From assembly GCA_009908855.1 (NCBI GenBank), contig JAAAOM010000029.1, positions 1-55,513 of the forward strand: a DNA stretch of 55,513 bases, given 5' to 3'. Source of the stretch: Bacteroidota bacterium (GTDB lineage Bacteria; Bacteroidota; Bacteroidia; Bacteroidales; JAAAOM01). Both the position numbers and the translations under genes were made by a program. Below are positions 21,553 to 31,393 of the stretch, piece after piece (position 1 is the stretch's first letter; every line of letters begins with the position of its first letter). The notes beneath the pieces are model-generated. The model saw only the letters and a list, made by a program, of their open reading frames with translations. It searched no databases and was not told where the DNA came from.

Positions 21553-23016
21553 TTAATCATGTCGATAAGTCTCCCAATCCAGGTAATTATGCACTGCCTC
21601 TTCCAAAATATCGGCAGTATGCCCCCGAACCATTGCAACATGATGTTCAAAACCATTTTTACAAATATATTTCATGAGTTTTTGCAACTTGTCCACTTTA
21701 CAAACAGCAATACAACCATCCATGCCATAGGGATCATCAGTAAAAAAGCCTTCTCCCATATATGTTTTTATTTTACCAGCCGGATCATCGGTTGAAATCC
21801 TGAAAAAAGTCATATCACCTGCAGCTACTTTACCTTTTATGGCGCCAAAACAATTTTCCGATCCCAGTACCGTACCCAAAATATCCAGGTTTGAAATTTC
21901 AATGCTATTTTGAATAAAATCTTTGGGGAAATTCCCACAATGGGTACAAACACACATATTTCGATCATCACCAAAGTTATTATTCCAATCCAGTATGGCC
22001 GATGGTGTAAGTGTTGCCAGGGCCAGGGCATACATTGACAAAACACCTGTTACATCCACCTCACAAGCACAAGGGATCAATTCCTGTCCCAGCATACTCA
22101 TGGATAAACAAGAGGCACAGCCGTAATTATTTTGTAAAGAATCCCAGCACTGAACACCAGCAGCATCAATGTGATTTTTTTCCATCCAATCCTCAATGGC
22201 TACCCCAAATTTGGCCTGACGTTTAATCTTTTCTTCTGTTATAAAGTTAGGAATACTACCATATTGCTTAATGGCTATAATTTTTTGATGTAGTTTTTCA
22301 TTGTTGTCCTTCACGGAATTAGCGGCAGAAAAAATTTCTGACATGTCGACCGGTATAACCGTTATTCCCGCGCGTTGCAATAGTTTTTCACTGCTTCGCA
22401 TGGTTTGGAAGGCGCCTGGTCGTGCACCTATAGCCCCGATGCGTGCATTCTTCAGCCCACGTACAACCCGACAAATAGCGGCAAATCGTTCCACATCGCT
22501 TTGGAATACTTCATGGTCAATTTTACAGGTATGATAGGTTGTATCAGTGAACTTTATGCCATATTGGTAGAAGTTATTACAAACGGATATTTTACCGCAG
22601 AATGCATCCCGCCGGCTTTTTACATCCACTTTGTCATTATCATCATCAATGGCATGTACAAGAGTGGGTACATTCAGCTTCGACTCGTTCAGTGTATTAA
22701 CAATACCCAGTTCATCACCAAAATTGGGTAATGATACAATCACCCCGTCTATCTCATCACTGTGTTGTTTAAAGAAATTGGCACATTTAATGGCATCCTC
22801 ATAGGTTTCGATGTTTCCGGTAGGAGTCTCAGATGATGGTAATATTTTATAAGCATATCCCATCTCTTCCAGTTTAGACAACAGTCGTGAACGTCCATTT
22901 TTGGCTAGATCAGAATTAAAAATATTTCGTGTTCCAACCAAAACACCAAAGCAAATCTTTTTAATTTCAGTTTTTACATATTGGTTATCTTCTTTTTTGA
23001 TCGTTACTGGTTTCAT
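21553..23016 (-). CDS. L-fucose isomerase-like sugar isomerase
   Basis: A 487-residue protein of the FucI/AraA-like isomerase superfamily. Family features seen include VGTRNIFNSDLA near the N-terminus, VIVSLPNFGDE, GAIGARPGAFQTMR in the middle, CWDSLQNNYGCASC, LALATLTPSAILDWNNN and a C-terminal EHHVAMVRGHT. It is more divergent than true L-fucose or L-arabinose isomerase. It is the last gene of a nine-gene sugar operon, 28 bases after the kinase. The expected role is aldose-to-ketose isomerisation of the imported sugar before phosphorylation. Transketolase genes in the operon favour a pentose or branched pentose. The substrate is inference. Confidence 0.78.
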   Translation of the reverse strand: MKPVTIKKEDNQYVKTEIKKICFGVLVGTRNIFNSDLAKNGRSRLLSKLEEMGYAYKILPSSETPTGNIETYEDAIKCANFFKQHSDEIDGVIVSLPNFGDELGIVNTLNESKLNVPTLVHAIDDDNDKVDVKSRRDAFCGKISVCNNFYQYGIKFTDTTYHTCKIDHEVFQSDVERFAAICRVVRGLKNARIGAIGARPGAFQTMRSSEKLLQRAGITVIPVDMSEIFSAANSVKDNNEKLHQKIIAIKQYGSIPNFITEEKIKRQAKFGVAIEDWMEKNHIDAAGVQCWDSLQNNYGCASCLSMSMLGQELIPCACEVDVTGVLSMYALALATLTPSAILDWNNNFGDDRNMCVCTHCGNFPKDFIQNSIEISNLDILGTVLGSENCFGAIKGKVAAGDMTFFRISTDDPAGKIKTYMGEGFFTDDPYGMDGCIAVCKVDKLQKLMKYICKNGFEHHVAMVRGHTADILEEAVHNYLDWETYRHD

Positions 23017-23044
23017 ATAATTCTTTTATTTTTTGTTAATTCAT

Positions 23045-24520
23045 TTATAAGACCCTTTTAACAGCCTGAAGCCATTCGGTATACAATAATCTTCTCTGAT
23101 TTTCATGCATTGAAGGTTGATAGGTCATTCCAACGATTTTATCATTATTAATTTCAAATACATCCCATAGCTTTTGTGTATGGCCTGCCATTAAGACAAC
23201 CCCAAATGCGGGGGCTTCTTCAATACTACTTCTCATCACGGATAAATTTAGCATATCAGCCATAAATTGCATTAAAAACGCATTGTTGGTTGGTCCACCA
23301 TCCACCTTTAAACCTTGCATTGGAAAGGATGAATGATGTTGCACAGCATTAATCACATCTTTTACCTGAAAAGCAATTGACTCCAATGCTGCCCTTATGA
23401 TATGTGCTTTGGTCGCACCCCTATCCATACCAACAATTGCTGCACGCGCCTGGTTATTCCAATAGGGAGCACCCAAACCTGCAAATGCCGGAATAAAATA
23501 TACCCCACGGGAAGATTCTACTGACAGAGCTATGCTTTCTGTTTCCTTGCCATGATAAATAAGTCCCAGGTTATCAACCAACCATTGTATGGTATCGCCG
23601 GTGCTATGTATATTGCCTTCAAAAACATAATTAACCTGGTTTTCTAAACTGTATCCAATGGAAGTTACCAAACCCTCAGGGGCCTGAGCATGCTCGTTGC
23701 CAATGTTAATCATTATGGAAGAGCCCGTACCAAAGGACGACTTACCCTGTCCGGGTTCAAAACACATTTGACCAAACAATGCGGCATGACTATCACCCAT
23801 AACACCGCAAATCGGAACAGATGAGATACAAACATCTTCATCCTGTACATTACCGAACAGACTATCTGAATTGCGTACATCAGGCAGTATGGCTGCAGGA
23901 ATATCCATCATTTCAAGTATTCCTTTGTCCCATTGTTTCTCAAAAATATTATATAACATGGTACGTGAAGCGTTGCTAATATCCGTTGCATGAACGACGC
24001 CTCCGGTGAGATTGTAGATCAACCAGGTATCCATGGTACCCATAAAAATATTACCCGATAATGCTTTTTCTTTAACACCTTCAACATTTTCTAATATCCA
24101 TTTCACGCAGGAAGCAGAGAAATAAGGATCAACAATTAATCCTGTTCGATCCTTAATAAAGGGCTGTACTCCATTCCGTACCAACTCCTTGCAATACACC
24201 GAACCCCGCTGACATTGCCATACAATGGCATTGTAAACAGGAATTCCCGTTTGATTATCCCACATCACAACGGTTTCTCTCTGATTGGTAATGGACAGTG
24301 CCTGAACATTATTTTCAGATAGCTTATGGGATTTTACAAGTTGATTGATCAATACCACTACATTATTGTAAATCTCTACAGGGTCGTGTTCCACCCATCC
24401 GGGTTGCGGATAGAATTGTTTGTGGTTTTTGTCTATTCGGTCCAGCATATTTGCATGCTGGTCAAATAGCAATGCTTTAGTGGCTGAAGTACTTTGATCA
24501 ATAGCAATGATATAAGGCAT
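23045..24520 (-). CDS. FGGY-family carbohydrate kinase (glycerol-kinase-like)
   Basis: The 491 residues have both FGGY domains. Motifs close to glycerol kinase are QPGWVEHDPVEI, NQRETVVMWDNQTG, WQCQRG, MDTWLIYNLTGG, SNASRTMLYNIF and FAGLGAPYWN. The nucleotide site is present as FGTGSSIMINIG and KVDGGPTNNAFLMQ. The family phosphorylates a terminal hydroxyl of polyols or ketoses. In this operon it probably acts on the ketose made by the isomerase. It is unlikely to be the housekeeping glycerol kinase because no glycerol facilitator or GlpD is nearby. Its start lies 1 base after the permease stop. Confidence 0.85.
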   Translation of the reverse strand: MPYIIAIDQSTSATKALLFDQHANMLDRIDKNHKQFYPQPGWVEHDPVEIYNNVVVLINQLVKSHKLSENNVQALSITNQRETVVMWDNQTGIPVYNAIVWQCQRGSVYCKELVRNGVQPFIKDRTGLIVDPYFSASCVKWILENVEGVKEKALSGNIFMGTMDTWLIYNLTGGVVHATDISNASRTMLYNIFEKQWDKGILEMMDIPAAILPDVRNSDSLFGNVQDEDVCISSVPICGVMGDSHAALFGQMCFEPGQGKSSFGTGSSIMINIGNEHAQAPEGLVTSIGYSLENQVNYVFEGNIHSTGDTIQWLVDNLGLIYHGKETESIALSVESSRGVYFIPAFAGLGAPYWNNQARAAIVGMDRGATKAHIIRAALESIAFQVKDVINAVQHHSSFPMQGLKVDGGPTNNAFLMQFMADMLNLSVMRSSIEEAPAFGVVLMAGHTQKLWDVFEINNDKIVGMTYQPSMHENQRRLLYTEWLQAVKRVL

Positions 24521-24521
24521 A

Positions 24522-25499
24522 TCAATCGGTTTTTTGGGTGTTTAATTTATCTAAAATAACTGCTAATAATATTACTAAACCTTTCACAACCTGCTGCCAA
24601 AACGGTGATACATTAAGTAAAACAAGGCCATTATTTAATATGCCAATCACCAGTGCACCTTGTACAGTACCCATTATGGAACCTTTTCCACCCGAAAGGG
24701 AAGTTCCTCCGATCACCACAGCTGCAATAGCATCCAGCTCGAAGGTAAGCCCTGCATTGGGTTGTGCTGAATCCAGACGACTGGTCGTTAATATCCCACC
24801 CACAGCTGCTAATACGCCAGCAATGGTATAAACAAAAATTTTGACACGTTTTACATTTACACCAGACAGCATGGTGGCAGTTTCATTACCACCTACTGCA
24901 TAGATATGCCGTCCAATAACAGTTTTGGTTGTAAGGATGTGGGCGGCAAATACAATTATGATGGTAATCCATACTGGCATAGGGACCCCTAAAAACCAAC
25001 CAGTACCAATGAATGCAAAAGTTTCACCCAAACCGGTAATTGGAAATCCACCTGTCCAAAGCATAGTAAACCCGCGCGCTATAGTAAGCATAGCCAATGT
25101 TGCCACAAATGCCGGAACTTTAAATCGGGTAACCATCAGCCCGTTAAACCACCCCAGGGTATAACCAGCCAACAATGCACCAACAATAGCACCAAATGCA
25201 GTAAACCCGATAAAAGTATTGGCATTTTGCAGTGCTACTCCATTTTTTAGCAATCCTGCGGCAACAGCGCCTGAGAATGCCAATATTGATCCCACAGATA
25301 AGTCTATTCCGGCCGTTAGAATTACCAGTGTCATACCCACAGATATACAAAGATTAACTGATATCTGACGCAATACATTCCACATATTGTCAGTTGTGAG
25401 AAAACGATCGGTCATTGATGTCAATAAGATAACCATCAATGCCAAGGCAATTAGGGACTGAAATTTGCCAAGATTTTTTAGTAGATCATTCTTCTCCAT
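24522..25499 (-). CDS. Ribose-type ABC transporter permease
   Basis: Membrane subunit of a CUT2 (RbsC-like) sugar importer with 8-10 hydrophobic segments. The ATG at 25499 (MEKNDLLKNLGKF) is preferred: it lies 4 bases after the ATPase stop and gives 325 residues. An in-frame ATG at 25526 would overlap the ATPase gene. RbsC hallmarks are LTAGIDLSVGSILAFSGAVA near residue 65-85 and VIGGTSLSGGKGSIMGTVQGAL in the C-terminal third. It works with the adjacent ATPase and binding protein. Confidence 0.93.
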   Translation of the reverse strand: MEKNDLLKNLGKFQSLIALALMVILLTSMTDRFLTTDNMWNVLRQISVNLCISVGMTLVILTAGIDLSVGSILAFSGAVAAGLLKNGVALQNANTFIGFTAFGAIVGALLAGYTLGWFNGLMVTRFKVPAFVATLAMLTIARGFTMLWTGGFPITGLGETFAFIGTGWFLGVPMPVWITIIIVFAAHILTTKTVIGRHIYAVGGNETATMLSGVNVKRVKIFVYTIAGVLAAVGGILTTSRLDSAQPNAGLTFELDAIAAVVIGGTSLSGGKGSIMGTVQGALVIGILNNGLVLLNVSPFWQQVVKGLVILLAVILDKLNTQKTD

Positions 25500-25503
25500 T
25501 CTT

Positions 25504-27015
25504 TTATTTTTTAGGTAAGGCCGCATTAATGATGATTTCCTCAGTGGCTTCCTGCTTATTAAACATTGCAGTCACCGCTCCTTCGCACATGACCATTATG
25601 CGGTCTGCAACCGATAATAATTCCGGTAACTCAGAGGATACCATCATAATACCCATACCTTGTTTTGCAAGATCATCTATCAATTTATATATTTCAAATT
25701 TTGCTCCAACGTCAATACCTCGTGTAGGTTCATCCAAGAGCAATACGCCGGGATTGATTTCCAGCCATTTGGCCAATACTACTTTCTGCTGATTCCCTCC
25801 GCTAAGCTTTTGGGTGGTAAAAAAAGCTGACGGAGTTTTAATGCTTAATTTGTGAATATATTCTGCGGCCAGGGATTTCTCTTTCTTTTTATGAATGAAT
25901 CCCACTGACGATAAGTTCTTGAGGCTTGTAATACTCATGTTCTCCATGACCTGCATTTCCAAAATCAGTCCCTGTAGTTTTCGATCTTCAGGTACCAGAC
26001 CCATACCGGCATTCATTGCATCTTTAACATGCTTTATTTTTGCCGGTTTTCCGTTCACATTAATTGAACCTTTAAGATCAGCAGTATTTACACCAAAAAG
26101 CGCTTCCAAAAGCTCTGTTCTCCCGGCACCAATTAATCCAAATACACCCAATACTTCCCCTTTATTCAGGGAAAAAGACACATCTTGCATTTTGTAGCGT
26201 TGTTTTTCCCCGGGAATCGATTGGGTAATTCCATGCACCGACATTATTTCAGTATCCTGAATGCAGGAACTGCGCTTAAATCCATCGGTTAAATCACGGC
26301 CCACCATCATTCTAATAATCTGGTCTTTGGTAAGACCTTTAGCAGGCAGTTGCCCTACCATTTTACCATCGCGCAATCCAATCACCTGATCAGCAATATG
26401 CTTTATTTCATCCATTTTATGGGTGATATAAATAATGGCCACCCCCCTTGATTTTAAATCAGCAATTATTTTAAATAATGCATCCTTTTCACTGCCGGTA
26501 AGTGATGATGTAGGCTCATCCATTATGATAATTCCGGCATCGAAGGATAGTGCTTTGGCTATTTCAACAACTTGTTGTTCACTTACTTTTAGATCTCCCA
26601 CTTTATTAGCCGGTGCAACATCCAGACCTATCTTACTCAGATAATTCCTGGTAGCCTGATTCATTTTACGATAATGAATGAAATTAAATTTATTCCTGAA
26701 TTCCCGGCCCAAAAAAACATTTTCTGCAATAGTAAGACCTTCAATTGTATTAAGTTCCTGGTGGATAATAGAAATACCATTTTCCTGAGCATCTTTGGGG
26801 GAGTTGAAATCAATAGCCTTATCCTTATAAATTACGTGTCCCTGGTATTGGGTGTACACACCTGAAATAATTTTCATCAGTGTGGACTTACCGGCACCAT
26901 TTTCTCCAACTAAAACACTTACCTGCCCGGGATAAATATCCATACTGACATCATCCAGGGCTTTAATACCATGAAACGATTTGCTGATATTTCGTATTTT
27001 CAATATCGGTTTCAT
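25504..27015 (-). CDS. Ribose-type sugar ABC transporter ATP-binding protein
   Basis: The 503-residue tandem ATPase is typical of CUT2 importers (RbsA/XylG/MglA). In the first domain Walker A is VGENGAGKST (about 36-45) and Walker B is IIMDEPTSSL. The second domain has the degenerate GLIGAGRTE P-loop usual for this family, LSGGNQQKVVLAKWL, and LLLDEPTRGIDVG. It energises import with the permease and the lipoprotein. The ATG overlaps the DUF2291 gene by 4 bases. Confidence 0.95.
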   Translation of the reverse strand: MKPILKIRNISKSFHGIKALDDVSMDIYPGQVSVLVGENGAGKSTLMKIISGVYTQYQGHVIYKDKAIDFNSPKDAQENGISIIHQELNTIEGLTIAENVFLGREFRNKFNFIHYRKMNQATRNYLSKIGLDVAPANKVGDLKVSEQQVVEIAKALSFDAGIIIMDEPTSSLTGSEKDALFKIIADLKSRGVAIIYITHKMDEIKHIADQVIGLRDGKMVGQLPAKGLTKDQIIRMMVGRDLTDGFKRSSCIQDTEIMSVHGITQSIPGEKQRYKMQDVSFSLNKGEVLGVFGLIGAGRTELLEALFGVNTADLKGSINVNGKPAKIKHVKDAMNAGMGLVPEDRKLQGLILEMQVMENMSITSLKNLSSVGFIHKKKEKSLAAEYIHKLSIKTPSAFFTTQKLSGGNQQKVVLAKWLEINPGVLLLDEPTRGIDVGAKFEIYKLIDDLAKQGMGIMMVSSELPELLSVADRIMVMCEGAVTAMFNKQEATEEIIINAALPKK

Positions 27016-27626
27016 GGAAACAATTCGATGCTGACCGGAGTTATGACAATATTTTTTAAGATTGAAGTGGTATCATGAATCTGAATTGCGCCAACTACAC
27101 TTATTTTTTTTCCAAATAAATTTTGCTTGTTTATTTCACTCAGCAAGCTGACACGTATCAATTCATTGATTTCTTTAGACACCAAATTATAATCAATTAT
27201 GGTTTTAAATTCACCTATATCTATTTGTCGACTTGCATTACGAACATTGCTATCAAATATATATTTGGTTTTTATCTTTAGCACTGTGTTATTTCCGGTT
27301 TCACAAAATATATATTCATCATTTATTGCCGAAACATCTCCATTGGCTTTCAAAAAGGTGTATACATAATCACTGATCCCTACTTTTTTGGAGATTTTAT
27401 GAAGATTTTGTTGTTGCACGGCATTTTGTAATGCTGCAAGGTCAACAGCCAGCATAGTATCATTCGGTAATTCATTGTGCCAATAGTGATTGGCATATTG
27501 TTGCGGATTAAACTTTGCGGAATCACTTAAAGACAGTTGATCATCCAACGGTTTCATGTCAATTGAAAAATAAATAACAATGGCGCAAATAACAACCCAT
27601 AAACTATATTTTATAGCATTATTCAT
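27012..27626 (-). CDS. DUF2291-like membrane-anchored periplasmic protein
   Basis: The ATG at 27626 gives 204 residues; an ATG two codons earlier is equally possible, and both overlap the binding-protein gene. An N-terminal hydrophobic segment (about 5-20) acts as anchor. The body shows the DUF2291 pattern: [46 protein letters not shown], then [16 protein letters not shown] and a closing [11 protein letters not shown]2291 genes recur beside ribose-type transporters; their function is unknown, with a transport accessory role inferred. Confidence 0.7.
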   Translation of the reverse strand: MNNAIKYSLWVVICAIVIYFSIDMKPLDDQLSLSDSAKFNPQQYANHYWHNELPNDTMLAVDLAALQNAVQQQNLHKISKKVGISDYVYTFLKANGDVSAINDEYIFCETGNNTVLKIKTKYIFDSNVRNASRQIDIGEFKTIIDYNLVSKEINELIRVSLLSEINKQNLFGKKISVVGAIQIHDTTSILKNIVITPVSIELFP

Positions 27627-28584
27627 TATCATTAGCTTTACCAAAGGCCTGAAATTTTTCAACATTTTCTTGTGTTACCAAATCTACAGCCACAGGTATC
27701 CTGGCATCAAAGTCCCTATTGCCTTGCAGATACCGATGTGCCATTTCGGCTGATTTTTTGGCCATTAATTTGGGATATTGCATCCCCGTTGCCATAATTT
27801 TCCCCTCGGCAATACTTTGTATTACGTCGCGTGCTCCATCAAATCCGTATACCTGCACAGAACCTGATTTACCAGCAGCCAACAAGGCCTGATAAGCGCC
27901 CATAGCCATTGCATCGTTGCCGCAAAATACTGCGTCAATATCGGGATTGGCCTGTAAAATGGACTCCATCACATCCATGGCTTTATTTCGGTCAAAATCA
28001 GCGGTTTGTTGGGCAACCATCTCCAATTCCGGAAATACATCCACCACACTATGAAAACCATAGCTCCGATTCCATGTGTTATTATCACCAACCAACCCCA
28101 AAATTTCAACGTATTTACCTTTTTCATTTAAATTTCGTACAAAATACTCCCCAATCTTAACGCACCCTCCATAACTATCAGATAATATCTGGGATGTTGC
28201 GGCGTCTTTGTCGTTTATCTCACGGTCCATGCAAAACACAGGAATGTTTGCTTTCTTTGCCCTCAGTACATTTGAAATGGACCCATCGGCATCAGTAGGA
28301 TTGAATAAAATAGCGTTATATCCTGCGGCTATAACATTTTCAAAATGCTCAGCCTCTTTTGATGTATTGTTTTGTGAATCAAATATTGTTGCTTCATAAC
28401 CCAGTTCACGCGCTTTTTCAGCCGCTGTTTCCCCCAATACCACAAACCACGGATTGTTTAAGGTTGAAACAATAACTGCCATCCTGGGTTGTTCTTGTGA
28501 TCGCTTACAACCCACGCATGCGAAAGCAAACAAAAGGCAGAGCCATAATATTAAGCGAATATTAATGTAAAATAGTTTTTGCAT
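27619..28584 (-). CDS. Periplasmic sugar-binding lipoprotein (RbsB-like)
   Basis: The ATG at 28584 ([13 protein letters not shown]) gives 321 residues with a lipoprotein signal ([10 protein letters not shown], lipidated Cys near residue 26). The mature part is a type I periplasmic binding fold: [84 protein letters not shown]. The Asp/Asn/Arg pattern resembles pentose/ribose binders, which supports a pentose-like ligand. It overlaps the transketolase C-terminal gene by 23 bases, which is strong evidence of one operon. Confidence 0.9.
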   Translation of the reverse strand: MQKLFYINIRLILWLCLLFAFACVGCKRSQEQPRMAVIVSTLNNPWFVVLGETAAEKARELGYEATIFDSQNNTSKEAEHFENVIAAGYNAILFNPTDADGSISNVLRAKKANIPVFCMDREINDKDAATSQILSDSYGGCVKIGEYFVRNLNEKGKYVEILGLVGDNNTWNRSYGFHSVVDVFPELEMVAQQTADFDRNKAMDVMESILQANPDIDAVFCGNDAMAMGAYQALLAAGKSGSVQVYGFDGARDVIQSIAEGKIMATGMQYPKLMAKKSAEMAHRYLQGNRDFDARIPVAVDLVTQENVEKFQAFGKANDNE

Positions 28585-29512
28585 GTTTGTATATTCCTTC
28601 TTTTGAAATATCATAATGCCCTAAAATTTCCAACTGATTGCCGGTGATGGTATACTCATCTGGAATAGCTAATAATTTAAATGGCTTATAGATACTGTTT
28701 TTCATCAATAAAGTGGCAGTTGCCTCTCCAAGCCCGCCATGTAATGAATGCTCTTCAACTGTCATGACCGCTGCACATTTATTACACCATTTAAGAATGG
28801 CTTTCTCGTCTAGTGGTTTGATGGTGTGCATGGATATAATGGCAACATCAATCCCTTCCTTAGCAAGTTCAAGAGCAGCCTCATAAGCAAAACATACTGT
28901 TTCACCATTGGCAAATATGACCAGGTCAGTACCATTTTTGATAACAGAGGCTTTACCTATCTCAAATGTATTATCGAGTCGTGGTAAATCATACAAGGGA
29001 CGTTTTCCCAGTCGTATAAAATGCGGGTGCATGGCGCCGTATGTGGCATTAACAACCATATCGGTTTCATAATTATCCGCCGGCACCACGATACTTATAT
29101 TATTAATAGCACGTAATACAGCCAGATCGTGGATAGAATGATGTGTACTGCCCAATGCTCCATAGCTGACTCCTGCACTAATACCGACCATTGTTGCAGG
29201 ATTATCGGAATAACAAATATCATTTTTTATCTGTTCTATAGCGCGGGCTGATAAAAAACACGAAGGAGATACGGCATACACCTTTTTACCGGTGGATGCC
29301 AATCCTGCTGCCACACCTACCAGGTTCTGTTCAGCAATGCCAACCTCAACAATCTGTTCCGGCATTTCTTCCCCGAAGGCTTCCAGCTTACCGCTTCCCC
29401 GTGAATCGCTGGTAACAGCATACACGTCCTTGTCGTTGCGTGCCAATTCTACCAGTGTGTTGGCAAATATCTGTTGGTTAGCTATTCCTGATATTGTTGT
29501 TTTGGTTGTCAT
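28562..29512 (-). CDS. Transketolase-like protein, C-terminal subunit
   Basis: The 316 residues correspond to the pyrimidine-binding and C-terminal domains of transketolase. Seen are [23 protein letters not shown] (catalytic Glu region), [21 protein letters not shown] and [17 protein letters not shown]. As in other split transketolases, it must pair with the N-terminal subunit, with which it overlaps by 4 bases. Inclusion in a sugar operon suggests a dedicated enzyme acting on a phosphorylated ketose rather than the central pentose-phosphate enzyme. Confidence 0.9.
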   Translation of the reverse strand: MTTKTTISGIANQQIFANTLVELARNDKDVYAVTSDSRGSGKLEAFGEEMPEQIVEVGIAEQNLVGVAAGLASTGKKVYAVSPSCFLSARAIEQIKNDICYSDNPATMVGISAGVSYGALGSTHHSIHDLAVLRAINNISIVVPADNYETDMVVNATYGAMHPHFIRLGKRPLYDLPRLDNTFEIGKASVIKNGTDLVIFANGETVCFAYEAALELAKEGIDVAIISMHTIKPLDEKAILKWCNKCAAVMTVEEHSLHGGLGEATATLLMKNSIYKPFKLLAIPDEYTITGNQLEILGHYDISKEGIYKHAKTILH

Positions 29513-30354
29513 ACAATTATTGTTGCTAATGCGTTGTCAATTTCTGATATTGCCAGGGTAAGCTCTTCGTCTGAAGGAACTTTATGATGCCATTTTCTCT
29601 CGTCTTCCATAAAACTTACACCTTTACCTTTAACAGTATTGGCTATAACCAGTGAAGGTTTGGTTGGTTCCAATGGTATTTGACTTAATTTATTTCTTAT
29701 ATCGGAAATGTTATGTCCATCCATTTCGGTAAATGCCCATCCGAAAGCGGTAAATTTATCCCCCAGGTTATCGGAATTTACAACATCTTTTGTTCTTCCG
29801 GTAATTTGCAGCGTATTTCTGTCAATAATTGCCACCAGATTATCCAGCTTTTGATGAGCCGCAAACATGGCTGCTTCCCAATTTGATCCTTCTGCCATTT
29901 CACCATCCCCTAACAAAGTAAATACTTTATAATGTTTACCATCCTTTTTGGCTGACAAGGCTGTACCACAAGCAATCGGAAGTCCATGCCCTAAACCACC
30001 CGTGTTTTGTTCAACGCCAGGAATTTTTTTGGTAGGATGTCCAATAAAATGTGATTTGTATTGTCCCATTTTTTCTAATTCCGACTCCGGGTAAAAGCCT
30101 GCTCCGGCTAAAACAACATACAAAGCCTCAACTGAGTGTCCCTTGCTTTGTATATACCGGTCACGATCAGGGTGTTTAATGGTATGTGGGTTTACGTTCA
30201 GTACATCGTTATAAAGTACATTAAGAATATCCAGACAAGATAGGCTTCCTCCTGTATGACCTGCGTTCGCTTTTTTAATATATTGGAGTACCTGCTTACG
30301 ATAATGCAGTGATTTAATGGTCAGTTCCGAATCAGTATATTTAGGTGTTGACAT
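29509..30354 (-). CDS. Transketolase-like protein, N-terminal subunit
   Basis: The 281 residues hold the thiamine-diphosphate-binding domain of a split transketolase. Seen are ANAGHTGGSLSCLDIL, QNTGGLGHGLPIACGTAL and the cofactor motif GDGEMAEGSNWEA followed by IIDRNTLQITG. It is the first structural gene of the sugar operon, 102 bases after the regulator gene. That gap contains a tandem 10-bp repeat. Split transketolases of this type include the apulose-4-phosphate transketolase AptAB of D-apiose degradation (recalled), but orthology is not shown here. Confidence 0.9.
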   Translation of the reverse strand: MSTPKYTDSELTIKSLHYRKQVLQYIKKANAGHTGGSLSCLDILNVLYNDVLNVNPHTIKHPDRDRYIQSKGHSVEALYVVLAGAGFYPESELEKMGQYKSHFIGHPTKKIPGVEQNTGGLGHGLPIACGTALSAKKDGKHYKVFTLLGDGEMAEGSNWEAAMFAAHQKLDNLVAIIDRNTLQITGRTKDVVNSDNLGDKFTAFGWAFTEMDGHNISDIRNKLSQIPLEPTKPSLVIANTVKGKGVSFMEDERKWHHKVPSDEELTLAISEIDNALATIIV

Positions 30355-30406
30355 AATTATAAATAATATGGGTAAATATAATAAATAACGAAAATATTCA
30401 CATATT

Positions 30407-30426
30407 TTTATTTACGTTTATTTACG
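30407..30426 (+). promoter_or_regulatory. Candidate DeoR-type operator (two tandem 10-mers)
   Basis: TTTATTTACG is repeated twice with no gap (30407-30416 and 30417-30426), 53-72 bases upstream of the first transketolase gene. One helical turn between units suits a repressor contacting one face. A closely similar pair lies in front of the regulator gene at 31268-31287 on the other strand. Confidence 0.6.
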
Positions 30427-30456
30427 TTTTTCCTTTACATATTTTCATAACTTCCA

Positions 30457-31224
30457 TTACGCCAATATAAATTCTATCTGGTTATCTTTGAATAATTTCT
30501 TATGCTTGTCGTCAATACCACTATCGGTAATGATATAATCGATTAATGATAATGCTCCTAAACTGGCTAAGGAGCTTTTGCCTATTTTGGTTGAATCGGC
30601 TACCAGATAAACTTCATCAGCCGCATCAATCATGGCTTTTTTTACCACAATATCACTGATACTTGGATAAGTTAGCCCGCTTTTTAAGCTTATGCCTGCA
30701 GTGGCTAAAAACAACTTATCAACATGAATATTACTAAAAAAATCAGATGCTTTTTGTCCTGTTAAAGACAATGTAGGTGGCTTGAAATCGCCACCGGTAA
30801 CCATCAGCTCGATACCGGGACTCCCACCAATCTCTAAACCAATGTTTAATGAATTTGTAATAACAGTAAGGTTATGAAATCCTTTTAAACGTTTGGCTAT
30901 TTCTGTGGTTGTAGACCCTGAATCAAGGATGATAATTTCACCATCGCGGATATAATTCATGGCTTTGGCGGCAATAGCTGATTTCTTATCTAAATTTTCC
31001 TGATTGAATAATGCCAGGTTCTTAGCAAAGTGCTCCACTTGTTCAAGATAAGCGCCACCGTGTTCACGAACCAATTTACCATCTCGTTCAAGCTGTTCCA
31101 GATCCTGTCTTATGGTAACTTCAGAAACTCTAAATACACGGGCAAGCTTTGCCACTTTTGCCGATCCATCTTCCCGAAGTAAGTCAATTATTTTTTCTCT
31201 TCTTTGTGTTGCAAGAATTTTCAT
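30457..31224 (-). CDS. DeoR family transcriptional regulator
   Basis: The 255 residues have an N-terminal DeoR-type winged helix (about 4-58, QRREKIIDLL ... VSEVTIRQDLEQLE) and a C-terminal sugar-phosphate sensor domain with the family motifs ILDSGSTTTEIAKRL and LATAGISLKSGLTYPS. It probably represses the operon downstream and itself, and is relieved by a sugar phosphate made by the kinase. Tandem repeats in front of this gene and in front of the transketolase genes are the likely operators. The gene is the first of the cluster on the minus strand. Confidence 0.93.
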   Translation of the reverse strand: MKILATQRREKIIDLLREDGSAKVAKLARVFRVSEVTIRQDLEQLERDGKLVREHGGAYLEQVEHFAKNLALFNQENLDKKSAIAAKAMNYIRDGEIIILDSGSTTTEIAKRLKGFHNLTVITNSLNIGLEIGGSPGIELMVTGGDFKPPTLSLTGQKASDFFSNIHVDKLFLATAGISLKSGLTYPSISDIVVKKAMIDAADEVYLVADSTKIGKSSLASLGALSLIDYIITDSGIDDKHKKLFKDNQIEFILA

Positions 31225-31267
31225 TTTATTTTCCGATCAGGTTATGATATGGATCAATTGATATGAA

Positions 31268-31287
31268 CGAAAGTAAACGAAAATAAA
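31268..31287 (-). promoter_or_regulatory. Candidate DeoR-type operator upstream of the regulator
   Basis: On the minus strand TTTATTTTCG is followed directly by TTTACTTTCG, 44-63 bases before the regulator ATG. The units differ from the pair at 30407-30426 by one or two bases. The second unit overlaps TACTTTCG, a one-mismatch TAnnTTTG box, so binding could block the promoter. Confidence 0.6.
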
Positions 31288-31341
31288 TGCAAAATACAAA
31301 AAAGATTTTACATCTAATTTCCGTTATGATTTTAAATTCAC

Positions 31342-31375
31342 AAAAAAGCCCGTTGGAACACCAACGGGCTTTTTT
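31342..31375 (-). terminator. Rho-independent terminator of glyA
   Basis: A perfect 10-bp stem (AGCCCGTTGG / CCAACGGGCT, 31347-31356 and 31361-31370) with a 4-base loop is flanked by A6 and T6, so it can work on both strands. It lies 19 bases downstream of the glyA stop. Confidence 0.9.
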
Positions 31376-31393
31376 AAAACATTAGTCATTTTT

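Noticed and set aside
23045..24520. Housekeeping glycerol kinase
   Set aside because: The motifs are close to GlpK, but the gene lies in a sugar operon with its own transporter, isomerase and transketolase, so the substrate is left open.
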